From positions 1 through 64,000 of the forward strand of contig PQKR01000004.1 in assembly GCA_002918705.1 (NCBI GenBank): a DNA stretch of 64,000 bases, written 5' to 3'. Position 1 is the first letter of the stretch. Every line of letters starts with the position of its first letter. Of this stretch, positions 37,821 to 46,666 are shown piece by piece. The stretch comes from Escherichia sp. ESNIH1 (lineage in GTDB: Bacteria; Pseudomonadota; Gammaproteobacteria; Enterobacterales; Enterobacteriaceae). The notes under the pieces were generated by a model that saw only the letters and a list, made by a program, of their open reading frames with translations, did not search any database and had not been told where the DNA came from. Position numbers and translations under genes: made by a program.

Positions 37821-39140
37821 GTGCAAAAGATCACCTCTCTGCCTTCTGATGACGCCCTGCCGGGCTGGTATCACACCAGTAAAAAACGTACCCCGCGTCC
37901 TGCCCATGAGGGGCACAAGCACGCCCGCTGGGCGATTGTCGGGGCCGGGCTAACCGGACTGGCCGCCGCCCGCCAGCTGGCGCTGAACTTCCCTCATGAT
38001 GAAGTGGTGCTGATCGAGGCGCAGGAGATAGGATTTGGCTCCTCCGGACGTAATGCGGGTTTTGCCATTGATGTACCTCATGATATTGGCGCGAAGGATT
38101 ACATTGGCGACGTGAAGACCGCCAACCTGATCCTCAAGCTCAACACCCTGGGCCAGAACACGCTGCGTGCCATCGTCAAGGAGCACGGCATTGAGTGCCA
38201 GATGTCCGACTCCGGTAAGTACCAGGCGGCGGTGGGCGATCAGGGCATTGCTATCCTTGAGGCCTACCGCAGCGGGCTCGAGAAGATAGGCCGCGAGTCA
38301 CAGATGATCGCCGGGCGCGATCTGCCGGACCATATCGGCACCTCTTACTATAAGCAGGCGCTCTATATTCCCGGTACTATCCTGCTGCAGCCCGCGGCGC
38401 TGGTAAAAGGACTGGCGGACAGTCTGCCTTCCAACGTGACTCTCTATGAGAACACGCCCATCGCGTCGATTGATTACGGCGAGAAGGTCACCCTGGTGCA
38501 TGACAAGGGCAGCATCACCGCCGATAAGCTGATCCTCGCCAATAACGCCTTCGCCGCGCACTTTGGTTTTCTGCGTGGCCGCCTGCTGCCAACCTTCCTC
38601 TACGGCAGCCTGACCCGTCCGCTCAGCAGCGAAGAGCAGGCTCGGCTCGGCGGCAAACCGGTGTGGGGCGTTATCCCGGCGCACCCGTTTGGCAGTACGG
38701 TTCGCCGCACGGTAGATAACCGTATTCTGATCCGCAACAGCTTCAGCTTCCAGCCGGACGGCCGCCCGCGCGAGCGGCTCCTGAAGGGCTATATCGACAC
38801 GCATCGCAAATCCTTTGAGCGCCGCTTCCCGATGCTCTCTGAGGTCGGTTTTGACTACTCCTGGAGCGGGGCGATCTGCCTGTCGGATAATCACGAAGGC
38901 TTCTTTGGCCAGCTGGCGCCTAACGTCTACGGCGCGCTCTGCTGTAACGGCCTGGGCATCACCCGCGGCACCGCCACCGGCAAGCTGCTGGCGGATATGA
39001 TCGCCGGGGAGCGCAATGAGCTAATTGATTTCCTGGTGGCGTCCCCGGGGCCAAACAGAACTCCGCCGGAGCCGTTCCTCTCCATTGGCGTCAACTCGGT
39101 GCTGAAGTGGGGCCAGTTCCGCGCCGGGCTGGAAGTTTAA
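37821..39140 (+). CDS. FAD-dependent amine/amino acid oxidase (PuuB/OrdL-like)
   Basis: 439 residues. The FAD Rossmann motif AIVGAGLTGLAAARQLA lies at about 40-56, preceded by a short N-terminal arm with GWYHTS, as in gamma-glutamylputrescine oxidases. GFGSSGRNAGFAIDVPHD and the C-terminal NGLGITRGTATGKLLADMI are DAO-superfamily features. It probably oxidises an amine or imino acid to an aldehyde or imine that the upstream dehydrogenase or lyase handles. Proceeds to a strong terminator. Confidence 0.87.
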   Translation: MQKITSLPSDDALPGWYHTSKKRTPRPAHEGHKHARWAIVGAGLTGLAAARQLALNFPHDEVVLIEAQEIGFGSSGRNAGFAIDVPHDIGAKDYIGDVKTANLILKLNTLGQNTLRAIVKEHGIECQMSDSGKYQAAVGDQGIAILEAYRSGLEKIGRESQMIAGRDLPDHIGTSYYKQALYIPGTILLQPAALVKGLADSLPSNVTLYENTPIASIDYGEKVTLVHDKGSITADKLILANNAFAAHFGFLRGRLLPTFLYGSLTRPLSSEEQARLGGKPVWGVIPAHPFGSTVRRTVDNRILIRNSFSFQPDGRPRERLLKGYIDTHRKSFERRFPMLSEVGFDYSWSGAICLSDNHEGFFGQLAPNVYGALCCNGLGITRGTATGKLLADMIAGERNELIDFLVASPGPNRTPPEPFLSIGVNSVLKWGQFRAGLEV

Positions 39141-39186
39141 GTCTGCGTAAAGTTTGGTGATAAATTGAGCACAGCGCTTGCTGGGC

Positions 39187-39228
39187 AAAAAAACGGCGGT
39201 AGAATAGGCCACTTCCCGCCGTTTTTTT
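39187..39228 (+). terminator. Rho-independent terminator after the FAD oxidase gene
   Basis: AAAAAAACGGCGG pairs with CCGCCGTTTTTTT around a 15-17-base loop; a classical stem with a T-run, 46 bases after the stop. It ends 20 bases before the next gene. Confidence 0.75.
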
Positions 39229-39248
39229 CTATTTCCCCTACAGGTGCC

Positions 39249-40016
39249 ATGATCGCTCTCAAAACAGTTTTATTGAGTTTGCTGTGTATTATTCTGCTCT
39301 CCCTCGTTGCCAGTATCGCCCAGGCGGTGAATCAGCGCGACGCCAAAGCCAACGAGGGGTGGTGGTCCGCCCGGCGTGACTCGTCCGGCATCGCGCCCGA
39401 TCCGGTCAAATTTGCCGGGCTGGCAATCGTTCAGGTCTATGCGGCGCCAACCTACGGCTGGAAAGGGGCGGTAGCGGTGCACCCGTGGATCATCTTCAAA
39501 CGTGCCGGAGAGAACCACTATACCCGCTACGAGGTGATTAGCTGGGGCAGCGGCGATAAGGTACGCCGCGACCGTAATCTTGCGGATGGCTACTGGTACG
39601 GAGCCAGACCGCGTCTGCTGGTGGATCGTCGTGGGCCGGAAGCCGAAGCGATGATCCCGCAGATCGAGGCGGCGATCGCCTCCTATCCGTGGCCGACCAC
39701 CTATCATGCGTGGCCGGGACCTAATAGCAATACCTTTATTGCCCACATCGGGCGAGAAGTGCCCGATCTCAGGCTCGATCTGCCTGCCAACGCGCTAGGG
39801 AAAGACTATCGCCCGCTCTACCGACCCATCGGCTTACCGCCTTCCGGGCGTGGCCTGCAAATCTCGGTGCTGGGCGTGGCGGGAGTGACCCTGGGGGCAG
39901 AGGAGGGGTTTGAGCTTAACGTGCTTGGGCTGAACGTGGGTCTCGACTTTACGCCCCTGCGCCTGCGCCTGCCGTTTATCGGTGGGGTTGGGTCGGATAA
40001 CTTGCAGGAGCAGTAA
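39249..40016 (+). CDS. DUF3750 domain protein
   Basis: 255 residues. The N-terminal helix (about 5-28) is a signal anchor or uncleaved signal, so the protein is probably periplasmic or membrane-attached. The middle carries VAVHPWIIFKRAGENHYTRY, SWGSGDK and YPWPTTYHAWPGPNSNTF, which I associate with DUF3750. The His/Trp/Asn-rich pattern suggests an enzyme, but no function is known. The start at ATG 39249 fits the hydrophobic N-terminus; the frame is open upstream through the terminator. Confidence 0.75.
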   Translation: MIALKTVLLSLLCIILLSLVASIAQAVNQRDAKANEGWWSARRDSSGIAPDPVKFAGLAIVQVYAAPTYGWKGAVAVHPWIIFKRAGENHYTRYEVISWGSGDKVRRDRNLADGYWYGARPRLLVDRRGPEAEAMIPQIEAAIASYPWPTTYHAWPGPNSNTFIAHIGREVPDLRLDLPANALGKDYRPLYRPIGLPPSGRGLQISVLGVAGVTLGAEEGFELNVLGLNVGLDFTPLRLRLPFIGGVGSDNLQEQ

Positions 40017-40172
40017 CACTCCAGGCATAGAGATAATGTTAATTGCCCTGACTGCGTTATTACTATGCCTGCCAGGTTTATAAATGCACATCTGAGCAAC
40101 TCCCCTGCCTTTATGCTGTTTGTTAAGAGCATCTTTTCATCAGCTATCTGGCTATCTTGCAAGGGAGTGAAC

Positions 40173-43055
40173 ATGTTCTATCCAACAATCGCCACCGGAA
40201 CGCCGGTGGTCAGCGTACACGATAACCGGGGGATTGCCATACGCGCCCTCAACTGGAACCGGGCGCAGCCTGCCGATCCGCTGCGCCTGCTGGTGAGTCA
40301 TTCGTACGTGGATGACGCCAGCCGGGTGGCGTCGCACCGCGATCCGCGTCAGTTTGCCGCCTGGTCAGCTGACGACACGGCTCCGTCGAATCTCCGGACC
40401 ACGCCCTCACTGACGGGTCAGGTTTTGCGCCGGGAGAGCAGCGACAGCGGGGAGCGGGTGACGCTCTCTGACGCGGCAGGCCGTGCGGTCTGGATGCGGG
40501 ACGGGCGCGGCACGGTGCAGACCGTGACTTATGACGAGCTGGGCCGCCCTTCATCCGGCAGCGAGCAACTGAGCGGGAGCAGTGAAATCCGCGTCAGCTG
40601 GCGCAGCGAGTACGGCGATGCCGGTGCGGCAGATGATGGCTCGCAGGGCAATAATCTGCGGGGCGTGAATGTCAGGCAGTATGACAGTGGCGGCCTGCTG
40701 CAGGTGGAGGCCGTGGCGCTCAGCGGGGCAGTGCTCAGCCAGGGACAGCGCTTCCTGGCATCGGCGGAGGTGCTACCCGACTGGCCGGAGGAGGAGACCG
40801 GGCGGGCGGCGCTGCTGGAGGCGGAGATATACACTACCACTGTCACCGCCGACGCCCGTGGCGCGGTGCTGAACCAGACGGACGCGGCAGGGCACGTGCA
40901 GGCCTGGCGCTATGACGTCAGCGGCGCGGCCTGTCACCAGACGGTGACCCCGGCGGGCGGGGAGAAGGAGATTCTGCTGGATAAGGTGACCCGGAGCGCG
41001 GCGGGCCGGGTGCTGACGGAGTCTGCCGGCAACGGCGTGACCACCACTTACGGCTACGACCCGCAGACGCAGTGGCTGTCCGGCATCCTGGCAAAGGATG
41101 CGGATGGCCGCCGCCTGCAGGACCTGAGCTGGAAGTATGACTTCATCGGCAACGTCACCTCCCTGACTGACGGCACCGTGGCGACAGGCTACTGGCGCAA
41201 CCAGGCCACGGACGGCGGACGTTCCTTTACCTATGACGCGCTGTATCAGCTGCTGAGCGCCTCAGGGCGGGAGAACGCGGGCAACACCGGGATGCAGTAC
41301 AGCGCCCTGCCGGCAGTGGTGCCGGACGGCAGCCAGTCCGTCAGGTACAGCCGCAGCTACCACTACGATGACAGCGGCAACCTGACGTCGCTCTCCCACA
41401 CCGGGGCGGGCAGCTACACGCGCACCATGACCACGGACACCACCTCGAACCGCAGCGTGCAGCAGAACGACGGCGGGCCGCAGACGCCGGAGGAGGTGGC
41501 GGGCTGGTTTGACAGCAACGGCAATCTGCTGACGCTCCAGGCCGGTGCCACAGGCACGGACGGGCTGCTGTGGGACGGCAGCGATAACTTACAGCAGGTG
41601 ACCCTGGTGAGCCGCAGCAGCGGCGACAATGACCGGGAAACCTACCAGTACAGCGGCAGCCAGCGGGTGCGTAAGCAGACCCGCACCCTGGTGAACAGCA
41701 GCCGCGGGCTGTGTGATGTGGATGAAGTACGCTACCTGCCGGGGCTAGAGCTGCGTAAAAGCTGGCAGGAGACGGCAGGCAGCAGCGCCGCGCCGTCGCT
41801 GACGGAGGAGCTGCACGTGGTGACCGGCCAGGCGGGCCGGGCGGGTATCCGGATGCTGCACTGGGAGAGCGGGAAGCCGGACGGCATCGATAACAACCAG
41901 GTGCGCTGGCGCGTGGACGACAACATCGGCTCATTGTCGCTGGAGCTGGACGGCGGGGGCGGCGTTATCAGCCGGGAGGAGTACTATCCCTTTGGCGGCA
42001 CGGCGGTGTGGGCGGCGCAGAGCGAGGTGGAGGCCAGTTACAAGACCGTGCGCTACTCCGGCAAGGAGCGGGACGGCACCGGGCTGTACTACTACGGCCA
42101 CCGCTACTACGCCCCGTGGCTCTGCCGCTGGGTGAGCGCAGACCCGGCAGGCGAGGTGGACGGTCTGAACCTGTACCGCATGGTCAGGAATAATCCTGTA
42201 ACGCTTAAGGATGCTGATGGCCGGCAGCCTACAGCAGCGTCGTCAAGTGACGACAAATCACCAAAATATATGTTTTCGCCATTTATCTCTGCTACCGATT
42301 CATTACTTTATGATCTTTTGCATAAATTTTATTATTCTAATATCCTCAAAAAAGAGGAGGAGGTAATCAAACCAATTTTCGTTAATAAAGATCAGGAAAG
42401 ATCTTTTAATACGCAAATGGATAAGGAAAAAGATTTAATGATAATAATGCTTGAAAATATTTTTCCTGAGGAAGATCAAGAGCTTAAACAGACTCAAGCA
42501 GTAGATATTTTTAATAAGTTTAAAGAAACTTATAGTCAAGAGGGGGTGTTTAAATTTCCACCAGAGAGCAGCGGCGGGACTCTTTATATTTCAGGCCATG
42601 GTGCGGCGGGAAGTGATAGCATCTATCCAGGTACATCGAAAGGCTCGATTAGAGAGAAGTCCAGTTATGAAATTGTTGATCGATTAATAACAAAAGGATT
42701 GCCTGAACATTTCAATATCAAGATGGATTTTTGTTGGAGTGGCGCATCTTTAGAGCCTGAAGATATTACAGTCGAAGAGTATCAGCAAGCATTTTTAGAA
42801 GGAAATATATTCAATTTGGTCTCTGGAGAGGATAATAGTTTTCTTGATCAGTTTGCAGATGATCTTAAAGAAGAGATTCCGGAATTTAAAGGAACGCTAT
42901 CCGGATATGCAGGTGTAGTTCATACTGTTAAAAAAGTGGATATCAATAGTCATTCCAGAGATGGTAAGCCACACTATATGGTTTCTCTGCCTGTGAGTGG
43001 CGGTAGCGAATTTTTTATGCGGAAAAGCGATGCCAGACGAACTATTACGATGTAA
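40173..43055 (+). CDS. TccC-like insecticidal toxin complex C component (RHS/YD-repeat)
   Basis: 960 residues. The start MFYPTIATGTPVVSVHDNRG follows AAGGGAG. The segments GQVLRRESSDSGERVTLSDA, TEELHVVTGQAGRAGIRMLH, the EEYYPFGGTAVWAA box and RYSGKERDGTGLYYYGHRYY match Photorhabdus/Yersinia TccC proteins rather than T6SS Rhs, and DPAGEVDGLNLYRMVRNNP marks the autoproteolytic end of the RHS cage near residue 680. The last ~270 residues are a distinct, AT-rich hypervariable effector region (from about 42230). It contains LYISGHGAAG (His809) and IKMDFCWSGAS (Cys854), spaced as in clan CD (caspase-like) cysteine proteases. No tcA, tcB or immunity gene is nearby. Confidence 0.88.
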   Translation: MFYPTIATGTPVVSVHDNRGIAIRALNWNRAQPADPLRLLVSHSYVDDASRVASHRDPRQFAAWSADDTAPSNLRTTPSLTGQVLRRESSDSGERVTLSDAAGRAVWMRDGRGTVQTVTYDELGRPSSGSEQLSGSSEIRVSWRSEYGDAGAADDGSQGNNLRGVNVRQYDSGGLLQVEAVALSGAVLSQGQRFLASAEVLPDWPEEETGRAALLEAEIYTTTVTADARGAVLNQTDAAGHVQAWRYDVSGAACHQTVTPAGGEKEILLDKVTRSAAGRVLTESAGNGVTTTYGYDPQTQWLSGILAKDADGRRLQDLSWKYDFIGNVTSLTDGTVATGYWRNQATDGGRSFTYDALYQLLSASGRENAGNTGMQYSALPAVVPDGSQSVRYSRSYHYDDSGNLTSLSHTGAGSYTRTMTTDTTSNRSVQQNDGGPQTPEEVAGWFDSNGNLLTLQAGATGTDGLLWDGSDNLQQVTLVSRSSGDNDRETYQYSGSQRVRKQTRTLVNSSRGLCDVDEVRYLPGLELRKSWQETAGSSAAPSLTEELHVVTGQAGRAGIRMLHWESGKPDGIDNNQVRWRVDDNIGSLSLELDGGGGVISREEYYPFGGTAVWAAQSEVEASYKTVRYSGKERDGTGLYYYGHRYYAPWLCRWVSADPAGEVDGLNLYRMVRNNPVTLKDADGRQPTAASSSDDKSPKYMFSPFISATDSLLYDLLHKFYYSNILKKEEEVIKPIFVNKDQERSFNTQMDKEKDLMIIMLENIFPEEDQELKQTQAVDIFNKFKETYSQEGVFKFPPESSGGTLYISGHGAAGSDSIYPGTSKGSIREKSSYEIVDRLITKGLPEHFNIKMDFCWSGASLEPEDITVEEYQQAFLEGNIFNLVSGEDNSFLDQFADDLKEEIPEFKGTLSGYAGVVHTVKKVDINSHSRDGKPHYMVSLPVSGGSEFFMRKSDARRTITM

Positions 43056-43074
43056 TAAGCGAGAGCGAAAATCA

Positions 43075-43097
43075 GCTGCAACGCTGGCCGTTGCAGC
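43075..43097. terminator. Hairpin between the TccC-like gene and the ProP-like gene
   Basis: GCTGCAACG/CGTTGCAGC perfect arms with a five-base loop, followed by a T-rich tract on the plus strand; serves both convergent genes. Confidence 0.72.
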
Positions 43098-43109
43098 CTT
43101 TATTCTGTT

Positions 43110-44579
43110 TTATTTACTCGCCACCTGCGCCTGCAGGTGCTTAGCGCGCTTCTGCTTGCGCAGCTTATCGATCAGACGGTGCGCCTCGGCATGCGTGGCC
43201 ACCGCCGGGGAGGAGCCGCTCAGCGGCTTCTGGGCCGTTTCGCGCAGGGTCAACACCGTAATCAGACCCACGATCCCCGCACCCATCATATAGTAAGCCG
43301 GCATCATCACGTTGTGCGTGGTGTCCACCAGCCAGGCGGTAACCAGCGGCGTGGTACCGCCGAACAGCGAGACCGACAGGTTGAAGCCAATCGCCAGCGC
43401 GCTGTAGCGGATATCGGTCACGAACAGGGCCGGGAGCGTCGCAGGCATGGTACCGCTAAAGCAGGTGTGTAGCACACCAAGGATCACCAGCCCGCCAAAC
43501 ACCGCCAGCATATTGCCAGAGCCGATCAGCATAAAGCTCGGGATTGCCAGCAGGATCAGTCCCGCTGCGCCGAGTCCAATCACCGGCCGGCGACCGATGC
43601 GATCGGTCCAGTAGCCCCAGGCCAGGGTCAGCGGCATCATCACAAACATAATCACCATCACCAGCAGCAGCCCGGTTAGCTCGCTCATGCCCAACACGCT
43701 GGTCAGGTAGCTTGGCATGTAGGAGGTGAGCATGTAGTTCGAGACGTTGAACACCAGCACCAGACCGATGCACTTCAGGATCTGCTTGCGATGTTTGTTC
43801 AGCATCTGGATCAGGCTAAGCTGCGGCTTGCTGTGCTCCAGCGCCTCCTGCTTATCCATATGATCTTTAAACGCTGGCGTCTCTTCCAGCTTCAGCCGAA
43901 TGTAGAGGCCAAACAGCCCCAGCGGCGCGGCCAGGAAGAAGGGAATGCGCCAGCCCCACGAATGCATCGCTTCGGTGGGCAGGACCGCAATCATAATTGT
44001 TACAAGGCTGGCACCCAGCAGATAGCCGCCGAGCGTACCAAACTCCAGGAAGCTGCCCATAAACCCGCGGCGTTTGTCGGTAGAGTACTCCGCAATAAAG
44101 GTCGCGGCTCCGCCATACTCGCCCCCGGTGGAGAAACCCTGCACCAGACGCGCCAGCAGCAGCAGGATCGGCGCGGCGATACCAATGCTGTCATAGTCAG
44201 GGATCAGACCGATAGAGAAGGTACCTACCGACATCATGATCATCGTCAGGGCGAGGATCTTCTGGCGGCCGAAGCGATCTCCCAGCGGGCCGAATACCAT
44301 CCCGCCGATAGGGCGCACGAGGAAGGCGGCGGCAAAGGTCCCAAAGGAGGCGATCAGCTGCGCGGTGCTGCTGGCACCCGGGAAGAAGACCTGGCCGATG
44401 ATCACCGCCAGGTAGCTGTAGACCCCGAAGTCGAACCACTCCATTGTGTTACCCAGCGCGGCTGCGCCGACGGCCTTTTTAAGCAGGCCGCTGTCGATGA
44501 CGGTGATGTCGTCTACGGTTAATTCATTGCTTGTTGAAGCGTTATGTTGATGCTGGTTTAACGTCGTTCCGTTGCTCAT
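43110..44579 (-). CDS. ProP-like MFS osmolyte/metabolite:H+ symporter
   Basis: 489 residues, 12 helices. It parallels E. coli ProP (NTMEWFDFGVYSYLAV, LVRPIGGMVFGPLGDRFGRQ, GFSTGGEYGGAATFIAEYS, DIRYSALAIGFNLSV), so compatible-solute uptake (proline, glycine betaine) is plausible. It differs enough to be a paralogue, and the C-terminal region after the last helix is about 40 residues, with a short charged stretch (LIDKLRKQKRAKHLQAQV) instead of ProP's longer coiled coil that tunes osmotic activation. Other members of this MFS group carry citrate or ketoglutarate. Confidence 0.8.
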   Translation of the reverse strand: MSNGTTLNQHQHNASTSNELTVDDITVIDSGLLKKAVGAAALGNTMEWFDFGVYSYLAVIIGQVFFPGASSTAQLIASFGTFAAAFLVRPIGGMVFGPLGDRFGRQKILALTMIMMSVGTFSIGLIPDYDSIGIAAPILLLLARLVQGFSTGGEYGGAATFIAEYSTDKRRGFMGSFLEFGTLGGYLLGASLVTIMIAVLPTEAMHSWGWRIPFFLAAPLGLFGLYIRLKLEETPAFKDHMDKQEALEHSKPQLSLIQMLNKHRKQILKCIGLVLVFNVSNYMLTSYMPSYLTSVLGMSELTGLLLVMVIMFVMMPLTLAWGYWTDRIGRRPVIGLGAAGLILLAIPSFMLIGSGNMLAVFGGLVILGVLHTCFSGTMPATLPALFVTDIRYSALAIGFNLSVSLFGGTTPLVTAWLVDTTHNVMMPAYYMMGAGIVGLITVLTLRETAQKPLSGSSPAVATHAEAHRLIDKLRKQKRAKHLQAQVASK

Positions 44580-44916
44580 AAACTCCCCATGAGTGTGGAT
44601 GGCGCAACCTTATAGCTTTCGCAGCCGTAAAACCCAAATCAAAGGAAATGAAAGCTATAAGATGCAGATGATGATGGTTCGCCACGTTAAGCGGCGGGCG
44701 TACACCATAAATAAAATAGTCGCTGGTTGCAACTTTTTGGCGTTAATAGCTGCTTTTCTCTGGGATCGTGGCGATATCAGCTTAATCTGAATGTCGGTAC
44801 AGCAAAAAATAAACCCCCTAAAGTACATGGAATACTATTTCGCCTGCTAACGATCTATTTAAATGAAGTTATTAGCACTATGATGGCAGCACTGTTTTTT
44901 ATATTTATTTGTAGTG
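44580..44916. other. Divergent intergenic region
   Basis: 337 bases between the ProP-like gene and the EamA gene, presumably both promoters. No clear operator, repeat or small gene was seen. Confidence 0.5.
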
Positions 44917-45792
44917 ATGAATATTTCAATGAATCCGCAGCGGCAAGCCGATCTCCTCCTCGTTATGGTCACACTTATCGCCGCCTGCGGCTGGATTTTC
45001 TCCCGCGAAGGCATCTCCGGGATGCCGGTTTTTGCCTTTCTCGGACTCCGCTTTGGCTGTGCCGCACTGGTTCTGCTGCCGTTTTGCCGGGGGCAGCGTA
45101 TCCCGAAAGCGCAGATACTAGGGGTGCTTATCAGCGGTGCCTGGATGGCGCTGACCATGTGTCTGTGGATCTACTCTGTTTCTACTACTCCCTCGCTGGG
45201 CGAAGGCGCATTTATTATGAGCCTGTCGATGCTGTTCGTGCCGCTGGTGGCCTGGGGAATGATGAAGGTTCGGCCCGCCCGCGCCTACTGGGAGTGTCTT
45301 CCGTTGGCCTTCGTCGGGCTGGGATTGCTGAGCTTACAGTTCCCGGTATCGTTTCACGCCAGCCAGGGATGGTTCCTGCTGACCGCCGTGGTGCAGTCTA
45401 TCTCCTTCTGCTACACCAGCCGCTGTGCCAGAGAGGTACCGCTGCTGCCGCTGACGGCAGTACAGCTGGGCATGACCGGTGTGGTAGGACTGGTGCTGTC
45501 TGGCCTGACAGAGACGTGGACCCAGCCGTTTACGGTTTCCACCGCGATGTGGCTGCTTGCCAGCATTCTCATTGCTACCAGCCTACGCTTTGGCCTTCAG
45601 CTCCAGGGGCAGAAGCATGCCGCGGTTGCTAATGCGGCGATTATCATGGTGCTGGAGCCGCTGCTGACGGTGATTGCTGCTGCCATCTGGTATGGAGAGA
45701 AGCTGCCGATGCAGAAGATCACCGGCGGGATATTAATCCTGGTGGCCCAGCTGTGGTTTAGATGGCGGATGGTGGTGCGGCCTCAGTCTTAA
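44917..45792 (+). CDS. EamA/DMT-family exporter
   Basis: 291 residues, ten helices in two EamA repeats (FLGLRFGCAALVLLPFC in the first, PLLTVIAAAIWYGEKLPMQK in the second). The ATG at 44917 is chosen, but an adjacent GTG and the ATG at 44929 are equally possible; no good ribosome site helps. Substrate unknown. Its last 35 bases overlap the convergent XRE gene. Confidence 0.83.
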   Translation: MNISMNPQRQADLLLVMVTLIAACGWIFSREGISGMPVFAFLGLRFGCAALVLLPFCRGQRIPKAQILGVLISGAWMALTMCLWIYSVSTTPSLGEGAFIMSLSMLFVPLVAWGMMKVRPARAYWECLPLAFVGLGLLSLQFPVSFHASQGWFLLTAVVQSISFCYTSRCAREVPLLPLTAVQLGMTGVVGLVLSGLTETWTQPFTVSTAMWLLASILIATSLRFGLQLQGQKHAAVANAAIIMVLEPLLTVIAAAIWYGEKLPMQKITGGILILVAQLWFRWRMVVRPQS

Positions 45793-46552
45793 GATAGAAC
45801 AGGACAAATACGCCCGGCAGGTTCTCTATTTCGAGTGAGGTATAGGTAAAGCGGTTAATATGGCCATTTTTATCAATAATGGCCTTATTCCCGGCGCCGA
45901 TTTTGCTGACGTCGTGATAATTCCACATCCGGCGGAAATCTGCGCTTTGCTCATTTAGCACCGATATAACCGCTTCAAACTCTTCCGCGTGTTTGGCGGC
46001 GGCATAATTTGAGCGAAAGGCGGAAATCGTGTGCCGGGCGGCGCTATCCCAGTCATGAATAATATTTCGATACTCGGCATTCATAAACATGAGTTTGAGA
46101 GAATTTCTTTCCTCTTTAGCCACGCTTGACCAATCAAAAATCTGCTTTTTAGCCGCCTCATTCCAATAGAGAATATCCATATTAGCGGTGCGGATAAATG
46201 CCGGGTGTGGATTAAGGGCATCAACCATAGCGGTCACTTCAGCAGGCAGCTGTCTGGTGGCTTTTTTCGGTACATTTCGATGTCCGAAAACGATATCTTC
46301 CAGATAATCCTGCTCCACGGGAGTAAGTTTAAGCACCTGGGCGATACGCTGCAGAGCCCCATGAGAGATGCTAATGCTTCTACCTTGTTCCAGCCACGTA
46401 TACCAGCTGACGCTCACGGCGGCCAGCTGCGCGACCTCTTCGCGACGCAGACCTTTAACGCGCCGGCCAGCCGCTGTAAAACCATAGCCAGCGGGATCAA
46501 CAGCGGCACGCCGTCGGGTGAGAAAATTTTTCACATCCTCGTTTCGGGACAT
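45758..46552 (-). CDS. XRE-family regulator with MmyB-like ligand domain
   Basis: 264 residues from an ATG with AGGAGAGG upstream; an earlier in-frame ATG overlaps the operator palindrome and is less likely. N-terminal HTH about 5-80 (GLRREEVAQLAAVSVSWYTW is typical) followed by the MmyB-like domain about 100-255 (NPHPAFIRTANMDILYWN, and WDSAARHTISAFR). Such proteins usually control a neighbouring oxidoreductase or transporter. It is divergent from the YbfB-like MFS gene and converges with the EamA gene. Confidence 0.88.
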   Translation of the reverse strand: MSRNEDVKNFLTRRRAAVDPAGYGFTAAGRRVKGLRREEVAQLAAVSVSWYTWLEQGRSISISHGALQRIAQVLKLTPVEQDYLEDIVFGHRNVPKKATRQLPAEVTAMVDALNPHPAFIRTANMDILYWNEAAKKQIFDWSSVAKEERNSLKLMFMNAEYRNIIHDWDSAARHTISAFRSNYAAAKHAEEFEAVISVLNEQSADFRRMWNYHDVSKIGAGNKAIIDKNGHINRFTYTSLEIENLPGVFVLFYLKTEAAPPSAI

Positions 46553-46565
46553 CGACCTCTCCTGG

Positions 46566-46584
46566 CTATGACTGTTAGTCATAG
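46566..46584. promoter_or_regulatory. Operator palindrome between XRE and MFS genes
   Basis: Perfect arms CTATGACT and AGTCATAG with a GTT centre (19 bases), 14 bases before the XRE start and 82 bases before the MFS start. Probable binding site of the XRE protein. Confidence 0.6.
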
Positions 46585-46666
46585 GATAATCCCCCCTATT
46601 TTTTGCGGAGGGGTAAGCATTTACGATTGCCGCACAGAATAGAGTAGTCACGGGAAAAATTAAAAT

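Noticed and set aside
40173-42230. T6SS Rhs effector
   Set aside because: The N-terminus lacks a PAAR domain and matches TccC instead; no vgrG or EagR-type gene is nearby.
43056-43109. Immunity gene after the TccC-like toxin
   Set aside because: Only 54 bases with a hairpin lie before the convergent ProP-like gene, so there is no room for one.
44727-45632. 301-codon open frame in another phase over the EamA gene
   Set aside because: The EamA frame gives a proper ten-helix transporter; the alternative is a cysteine- and arginine-rich shadow.
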